Assembly (NCBI GenBank): GCA_003153585.1
Contig: PLZZ01000070.1
Span: 1 to 16,558 of the forward strand
Length of the DNA: 16,558 nucleotides
Reading direction: 5' to 3'
DNA from: Acidobacteriota bacterium
GTDB taxonomy: Bacteria > Acidobacteriota > Terriglobia > Acidiferrales > UBA7541
Numbering within the stretch: position 1 is the stretch's first letter; each line of letters begins with the position of its first letter. Of the stretch, positions 12,117 to 16,558 are shown piece by piece. The position numbers and the translations under genes are program-made. Under the pieces are notes generated by a model. That model had not been told where the DNA came from, ran no database searches, and saw only the letters and a program-made list of their open reading frames with translations.

Positions 12117-13319
12117 TCAGCGCTTGATGATGCGGGTCATGTTGGGCGAGGTAAGCTCATATCGAATACCGCGCCAGCGGATTCGGTTGGTGAGTAGGGA
12201 AGCAATAAAATTCCAAGCAAAAAGAAGCGGGACAATGGGTTCGAGGATGAGAAACACCCAGCTCGTTTCCTGCAGCTTGCCTTTCCACTCTGGAATCGCC
12301 TCATTGATCGCCACGATGCGCAATACGCCCTTCATTGCGGCAAGCAAAGGAACTGCCAAGGCCACGAGCACCAACTGGCTCCATGGATCGCCGTCAATCA
12401 TCAGATAAACAATCGTAAAAATGGCATAAAGCATGGTGACCACGTAAGCCAAATTCGTGAGTCCGCCTAGCAGCCATCTGCGGTGCGAATATACTCGCGT
12501 AATCAGCATTTGCCGATTGGTGAACTCGAGCAGTTCCTCCCAATTCCATGGATGCAGAGTAGCGGCAAAACATTCAGGGCAAAAAACGATGGGCTTGCCC
12601 ACCTGATCGAGTGCCGCGGTCAGAGCGAAGTCATCGCTGACCGCGCCTTTCCACGCTTCGAGCACATTTGCATCGTCGAAAGTTTTGCGCCGAATCGCTG
12701 TGCCGCCACCCCAGCAAAAATTCTCCTTGGTTGTCCCCAGTAGTGTGGCCACCGATGCATTCCACGCCGATGCCAGCGCGCTCGCGAATAAATCCCCTCC
12801 GGATGCGCCCGGAAATATCCAGCGATACGCGGTGGTGGCGCCGATACGGGCATCCTGCAGAGGAGCGATCAGTTTCGTGAGCCAGCTGCGCGGGAGGCGC
12901 ACATCCGAGTCAGTAAAGACAATGACTTCAAATTTTTCCGGAAGCGCCTCTACCGTGCGGCTCAGGTTGAACACTTTCTCGCCACAATCTTCCGGTGGCC
13001 CGGCGATCAGAATGTGGACGGTGCGCTGGCTAACAGCTTTCACACGTTCAATAATTTTCAAGGCGGGATCTAGGCTCGTTGCCAGCGTCAGATAGATCTC
13101 ATAATTGGGATAGTCAAAGCGCGTGAGCGCCATCAAATTTTCTTCCAGGCCGCGCTCGTTCCCCTTGCAAGGGCAAATCAGCGCTGCGAGCGGGGTGTAA
13201 AATCCTGCGTGAGACGCGAGCCGCTGCCTCACCATTCGCATCCAGGTAAAGCCGTTCCAGAGGGAGTACAGCCCGAAGCCAATTTGCAGAACTACAAGGA
13301 CGTAGAAAACTTCTTGCAC
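12117..13319 (-). CDS. membrane-anchored glycosyltransferase, ceramide glucosyltransferase/HpnI-like (GT2/GT21)
   Basis: A 400-residue glycosyltransferase. One N-terminal helix (about 3-25) anchors it. The GT-A catalytic domain carries the metal/UDP-binding DxD (Asp137-Asp139 in VFTDSDVRLP), the acid/base region SDD (228-230 in AVSDDFAL), and a (Q/R)xxRW-like acceptor motif (Arg269-Gln270...Arg275, RQMLITRVY). Three C-terminal helices (about 285-307, 315-336 and 353-377) are followed by RWRGIRYEL. This order matches GT21 ceramide glucosyltransferases and bacterial HpnI-type enzymes that glycosylate lipids; the exact lipid acceptor is unknown. The start is GTG at 13317-13319. An in-frame TGA lies 30 nt upstream, no other start fits, and no Shine-Dalgarno is seen. 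A TATCCT preceded by TGC ends 7 nt before the GTG. No hopanoid or sphingolipid genes are nearby in this window. Confidence 0.87.
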   Translation of the reverse strand: MQEVFYVLVVLQIGFGLYSLWNGFTWMRMVRQRLASHAGFYTPLAALICPCKGNERGLEENLMALTRFDYPNYEIYLTLATSLDPALKIIERVKAVSQRTVHILIAGPPEDCGEKVFNLSRTVEALPEKFEVIVFTDSDVRLPRSWLTKLIAPLQDARIGATTAYRWIFPGASGGDLFASALASAWNASVATLLGTTKENFCWGGGTAIRRKTFDDANVLEAWKGAVSDDFALTAALDQVGKPIVFCPECFAATLHPWNWEELLEFTNRQMLITRVYSHRRWLLGGLTNLAYVVTMLYAIFTIVYLMIDGDPWSQLVLVALAVPLLAAMKGVLRIVAINEAIPEWKGKLQETSWVFLILEPIVPLLFAWNFIASLLTNRIRWRGIRYELTSPNMTRIIKR

Positions 13320-13326
13320 GAGCGCG

Positions 13327-13335
13327 AGGATAGCA
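13327..13335 (-). promoter_or_regulatory. extended -10-like element at the glycosyltransferase start
   Basis: On the minus strand TGC-TATCCT is followed by 7 nt and then the GTG start, placing the predicted transcript start on the start codon. The hexamer matches 4/6 with the TGn extension; no -35 is evident. Confidence 0.35.
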
Positions 13336-13477
13336 AAATCGACGGGTCAGGTGCACGATATCGCGGATTGACTTGCCAAGCTCGCAACGGTACACCCGCG
13401 CAAATTCTGTAGTAGTTCCCCGGCTCAAAATTCCACCTGGAGGATTCAGATGTCCCAACCTGCACCTCAAGCGGTGA

Positions 13478-13624
13478 ACGAGGCTTTCGCAGGAAGTGGG
13501 ACTCGGGCTGGGTGCGCAAGCCGGAGAAGGGCGGCTTTCCAAGATTCTGAAAGGCGCGGGATTCACACGCGTGCGGCGCGCCGCGGAGACGCCGTTCAAT
13601 ATCGTGCTCGAAGCGCGCCCGTAA
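13478..13624 (+). pseudogene. C-terminal remnant of a class I SAM methyltransferase
   Basis: From just after an in-frame TGA (13475-13477) to TAA (13622-13624), the plus strand encodes 48 residues that include LSQEVGLGLGAQAGEGRL and AGFTRVRRAAETPFNIVLEA followed by RP. This is the characteristic C-terminus of Rv2258c-type methyltransferases (winged-helix plus methyltransferase), recalled from family knowledge. The preceding 250 or so residues, including the SAM-binding glycine loop, are absent: upstream sequence is stopped in this frame and unlike the family in the others. A neighbouring frame opened by the ATG at 13450 (MSQPAPQAVNEAFAG) shifts out of register before reaching it. I infer a deletion remnant. 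An unusually short expressed peptide is unlikely. Confidence 0.65.
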
Positions 13625-13640
13625 GCATCATCGAGCTCCG

Positions 13641-14306
13641 CTAGTTTCGGCGGCGGTGGGAAAAGACCTTGTGAAGAACCCGGTCGGCGGCGGTGTTTAA
13701 CTCCAGCTGGAATTTTCCAGCCGCCCGACGGGCTTGTTCCATTAAAGACGGATCGAGCAGCAGCGCGGTGCGGTCCACAAAAGGGCCGGAGGCGACAGCG
13801 CGGGTCGTGCGTCCGGCTTGCCTGCGCGGCTCCCGCCGCGTGAGGTCCTCGTAAAGCTCCAAGTCGCGCCAAAATTCCCGGGCGTCTCCGTCGCTCCAAT
13901 TCAGAGCCTGGCCTAGCGCCACAAAAAACTCTTCGCGGAAAAGGTCGAGCAAAGGAATAGCTAGATCCAAACTCGGCTTTTTGGAATGTTTGACCTTCGC
14001 AGCCTTGCTCCCCTTCTTCGGCTTCTTCTTGAAACTGCGCTTTGGTTCGCGAACGTTAACGCGCACTTTCAATCGGGCGGGGAGAACGTCCGCGGCGCGC
14101 AGAACCATGGCGAGAATGGCCTCCCGCCGAATCGTTTCGAGTTGTTCGTGGTAGTGCGCGGGCTGGTCGGCGCGTCCCGGCCGACGGTTTTGGGCCGCGT
14201 ACATGTCAAGGAAGCGCGGGACCATCTCGTTGTGATCGAGAGTGGCCAACAGAAGCGCCGCAGCTTCGCGCGCGCGTACAACGAGTTCTCGGGAGCGGTA
14301 GGGCAT
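13641..14306 (-). CDS. unrecognised protein with lysine-rich linker
   Basis: A 221-residue soluble protein I do not recognise. Residues 1-85 are mostly helical (RSRELVVRAREAAALLLATL; YHEQLETIRREAILAMVLRA). Residues 88-112 are an exceptionally basic stretch with many Lys and Arg (for example KKKPKKGSKAAK). Residues 115-221 are again helical (LDLAIPLLDLFREEFFVALG; EFWRDLELYEDLTRR) and end in SHRRRN. There are no cysteines, signal peptide or membrane segment. The ATG at 14304-14306 is the first ATG; a TTG at 14348 would add 14 residues. Neither has a Shine-Dalgarno, so the start is uncertain. It lies between lon and the glycosyltransferase on the same strand as both, but a terminator separates it from lon. 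The basic linker suggests nucleic-acid or ribosome contact, which is inference only. Confidence 0.7.
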   Translation of the reverse strand: MPYRSRELVVRAREAAALLLATLDHNEMVPRFLDMYAAQNRRPGRADQPAHYHEQLETIRREAILAMVLRAADVLPARLKVRVNVREPKRSFKKKPKKGSKAAKVKHSKKPSLDLAIPLLDLFREEFFVALGQALNWSDGDAREFWRDLELYEDLTRREPRRQAGRTTRAVASGPFVDRTALLLDPSLMEQARRAAGKFQLELNTAADRVLHKVFSHRRRN

Positions 14307-14375
14307 TCGGAAGTTTCTAGCTGTACGCGATTGCGTGCTGCGCCGCAATAGGAAAGCCGGACTGTGCGCTAAAAG

Positions 14376-14405
14376 AAAAGGCCCGGGAAACTCACCGGGC
14401 CTTTT
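14376..14405 (-). terminator. intrinsic terminator after lon
   Basis: AAAAGGCCCGG (14376-14386) and CCGGGCCTTTT (14395-14405) form a perfect 11-bp stem with an 8-nt loop. Read on the minus strand the right arm runs into TTTTCTTTT. It sits 30 bp past the lon stop codon. The T-tract on the other strand is short, so plus-strand termination would be weaker. Confidence 0.9.
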
Positions 14406-14434
14406 GGCTGCCTCTTTGCGTTGCTAACTTGGGT

Positions 14435-16558
14435 TTAGTGGACCGGACTGACGGGACCAATCACCGGCAATTGCTCGCCTCCCGATACGGGCCGCACAGG
14501 CTTTTTCTCGAACTTGCCGAGCGCAATCTCGAGCGCCTGCTCCGCCGTACGCACGAAGTGAATCTTCATTCCTTCGAGCATCTCAGCCGGCAAGTCCTCA
14601 AGCACGTTCGGTTCGTTCTCCGAAGGAAGAATTACCTCGCGTATCCCCGCACGTTTCGCCCCGAGTACTTTTTCCTTGATTCCACCGACTGGAAGCACGA
14701 TGCCGGAGAGCGAAATTTCCCCGGTCATTGCGACACGCGGCCGAATAGCTCTTCCGGTCAGAAGGCTGACAAGCGCCGTGACCATGGCCACGCCTGCAGA
14801 CGGACCGTCTTTCGGGATCGCGCCCGAAGGAACGTGCACGTGCAGGTCGAGTTTGCGGAAGAAATCCGGATCAATGTCGTAGCGCTCAGAGTTGGACCGC
14901 ACCCAGCTCAACGCCGCGCGCATCGATTCCTGCATCACCTCGCCCAAATGCCCGGTCATGGTGAACTGCTTGCCGCCGCGCATTTTGCTGGCTTCGATGA
15001 AAACAATGTCACCACCCGCCGGCGTCCAAACCAAGCCCACCGAGACTCCGGGTTTCGTGACTCGCTCCTCCACTTCCTTCTCAATCCGCACTTTTTGTAC
15101 GCCCAGCGTTTCGCGAATCACTTCAGGCGTGACGATATGCTTTTCCATCTTGCCTTCAGCAATCCGGCGAGCCTGTTTGCGTATGAGCGTCGCGAGCTCA
15201 CGCTCAAGGTTTCGCACACCTGCTTCGCGCGTGTAGTGAGCGATCAGGTCATGCAAAGCCTCATCTGTGAACTCAATCTGCTCGCCCAGGACGATACCGT
15301 GCTCTTTCGTCTGGCGCGGGATCAAGAAACGCTTTGCAATTCCGATCTTCTCTTCCTCCGTATATCCGGCGAGTTCGATGATCTCCATGCGGTCCCGCAA
15401 GGGCTCTGGGATGGGATCCATCCAGTTCGCGGTGGCCACAAAGAGAACCTTCGACAGATCGAACGGCACGTCGAGATAGTGATCGCGGAACGTGGAATTC
15501 TGTTCCGGGTCAAGCACTTCCATCAGTGCCGCGGATGGATCACCGCGGAAATCGCGTCCGAGCTTGTCAACTTCGTCCAGCATGAACACTGGATCCATGG
15601 TCTCAGCTCGCCGGATTCCCTGAATGACCTGTCCCGGCAGAGCGCCGATATATGTACGCCGGTGGCCACGGATCTCCGCTTCGTCATGCATTCCGCCTAG
15701 CGAAATGCGGACGAATTTGCGGCCCATGGCGCGCGCAATCGATTTTCCAAGCGAAGTTTTCCCCACGCCTGGAGGCCCGAGGAAGCAGAGGATCGGACCT
15801 TTCATTCCGGGCTGCAGTTTCTTCACCGCGAGGTAATCGAGAATGCGCTCTTTCACCTTGGCGAGGTCGTAGTGATCCTCGTCCAGAATTTCCTGCGCCT
15901 TCGGGATGTCAATGTCCTCGGTACCGGACGTCTTGTTCCACGGAAGCGAGGTCATCCATTCCAGATAGGTGCGTGCAACCATGTATTCCGCGGAAGCCGG
16001 TGTCATCTTCGCGAGGCGCTTCAGCTCGCGCTCGCATTCCTTCTTGGCCTCAGCGGTCATTCCCGACTCTTCCACTTTCTTGCGAAGCTCTTCGATCTCG
16101 GCTTGCCCATCATCGGATTCGCCGAGCTCTTTTTGAATCGCCTTCATTTGTTCGCGAAGCAGGAACTCGCGCTGCGTCTGATTCACTTGTTCCTGAACCT
16201 GCTCGTGAATCTTGTTGCGCAGCTCGAGCACTTCGCGCTCTTTCGTCAGCTCATTGATCAAAGTCTCCAACCGCTTCTTGACGCTGAACGTTTCGAGCAG
16301 CTCTTGCCGAATCATGGTGCTGAGCGACGGCAAAGTAAAAGCGACGAAATCCGCCAAGCGCCCGGGTGAATCCTGATTCATCACTTCGGACTGCAGATCG
16401 TCGGAAAGCTGGGCTGAACGCGTCACCACATCGCGAAACAATTCCTGCACGTTTCGCTCGAGCGCCGTCAATTCTGCATCGCTCTGATTTTCCAGGTCAG
16501 ATTGCGCTTCGATACGCGCCCGGAGGAACGGCTTCAGCGTAATGACTTCCGTAACGCG
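14435..16558 (-). CDS. lon: ATP-dependent protease Lon (LonA), N-terminus cut by window edge
   Basis: The C-terminal 707 residues of LonA are here; about 100 residues of the N-terminal substrate-recognition (PUA-like) domain lie beyond the right edge. Counting from the first codon in the window: a long coiled-coil region near 90-190; Walker A GPPGVGKT at 261-268; Walker B VFMLDE at about 325; sensor ATANW; then the serine protease domain with catalytic Ser587 (KDGPSAGVAM) and Lys630 (GGIKEKVLGAKRAG), a complete Ser-Lys dyad. Lon degrades misfolded and certain short-lived regulatory proteins in the cytoplasm. The protein ends with a short proline/valine-rich tail. The frame is open to the edge with no in-window start preferred; the TTG at 16471 is internal. 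A strong terminator follows, so lon is the last gene of its transcript. Its promoter is outside the window. Confidence 0.98.
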   Translation of the reverse strand, partial: RVTEVITLKPFLRARIEAQSDLENQSDAELTALERNVQELFRDVVTRSAQLSDDLQSEVMNQDSPGRLADFVAFTLPSLSTMIRQELLETFSVKKRLETLINELTKEREVLELRNKIHEQVQEQVNQTQREFLLREQMKAIQKELGESDDGQAEIEELRKKVEESGMTAEAKKECERELKRLAKMTPASAEYMVARTYLEWMTSLPWNKTSGTEDIDIPKAQEILDEDHYDLAKVKERILDYLAVKKLQPGMKGPILCFLGPPGVGKTSLGKSIARAMGRKFVRISLGGMHDEAEIRGHRRTYIGALPGQVIQGIRRAETMDPVFMLDEVDKLGRDFRGDPSAALMEVLDPEQNSTFRDHYLDVPFDLSKVLFVATANWMDPIPEPLRDRMEIIELAGYTEEEKIGIAKRFLIPRQTKEHGIVLGEQIEFTDEALHDLIAHYTREAGVRNLERELATLIRKQARRIAEGKMEKHIVTPEVIRETLGVQKVRIEKEVEERVTKPGVSVGLVWTPAGGDIVFIEASKMRGGKQFTMTGHLGEVMQESMRAALSWVRSNSERYDIDPDFFRKLDLHVHVPSGAIPKDGPSAGVAMVTALVSLLTGRAIRPRVAMTGEISLSGIVLPVGGIKEKVLGAKRAGIREVILPSENEPNVLEDLPAEMLEGMKIHFVRTAEQALEIALGKFEKKPVRPVSGGEQLPVIGPVSPVH

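Larger units (their letters stand above)
13320..13640. other. 321-bp gap between glycosyltransferase and unknown gene
   Basis: Holds the promoter side of the glycosyltransferase (minus strand) and, on the plus strand, a short stretch encoding the C-terminus of a SAM methyltransferase with no intact upstream part. A plus-strand frame from 13450 is open but carries no family resemblance after its first 15 residues. A long minus-strand frame crossing the whole region is a shadow. Confidence 0.5.

Noticed and set aside
13114..13899. 261-codon minus-strand frame bridging the glycosyltransferase and the unknown gene
   Set aside because: Overlaps both real genes in another frame, is arginine/proline/serine-rich in the manner of a shadow, and shows no domain.
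14429..15700. 423-codon open frame on the plus strand across the lon gene
   Set aside because: It lies entirely antisense to unmistakable Lon protease domains and has no family resemblance; it is a composition shadow.
1..16558. CRISPR arrays, tRNA or rRNA genes, insertion sequences
   Set aside because: Looked for regular repeats, cloverleaf-like segments, transposase motifs and terminal inverted repeats; none seen.

Overview
The window looks like chromosomal DNA of an Acidobacteriota (Terriglobia-like) bacterium. This is inferred from moderate-to-high G+C, the mix of NtrC-type sigma-54 activators, PilZ proteins and a double-length ThyX, and the style of the proteins; no rRNA or tRNA is present to prove it. 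Sixteen protein-coding loci are supported (two cut by the window edges, one a gene remnant). There are no tRNAs, CRISPR arrays or insertion sequences that I can see.

Left part (1-7192, all minus strand). The 5' portion of a MtaB-type tRNA methylthiotransferase runs off the left edge. It is followed by a run of regulators: a LuxR-type regulator with a degenerate receiver, a sigma-54 activator without a receiver, a two-CBS-domain protein, a single-domain PilZ protein, and a soluble PAS histidine kinase directly upstream of its NtrC-type response regulator. Intergenic gaps here are unusually roomy (about 340-490 bp) and hold candidate control elements: a -24/-12 type promoter in front of the receiver-less sigma-54 activator, a 10-bp-stem hairpin, and strong Shine-Dalgarno sequences on the opposite strand.

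Middle (7500-12083, plus strand). A second single-domain PilZ protein ends in an intrinsic terminator. Next is a diguanylate cyclase fused to a C-terminal PilZ domain, then ribosomal protein L31 (rpmE) with a near-consensus sigma-70 promoter and a strong terminator. A 526-residue protein made of two ThyX-like halves follows, overlapping by 4 nt a four-helix membrane protein. Cyclic-di-GMP synthesis and sensing (one GGDEF, three PilZ domains) and sigma-54 control therefore sit side by side from 1318 to 9523.

Right part (12117-16558, minus strand). A membrane-anchored family 2/21 glycosyltransferase (ceramide glucosyltransferase/HpnI-like), a short plus-strand remnant of a SAM methyltransferase C-terminus, an unrecognised 221-residue protein with a lysine-rich linker, a strong hairpin terminator, and the C-terminal 707 residues of the Lon protease, which runs off the right edge.

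The best candidates for something undescribed are the tandem ThyX-like protein, whose two halves keep complementary pieces of the ThyX signature, with its coupled membrane partner, and the GGDEF-PilZ fusion inside a sigma-54/c-di-GMP regulatory block.
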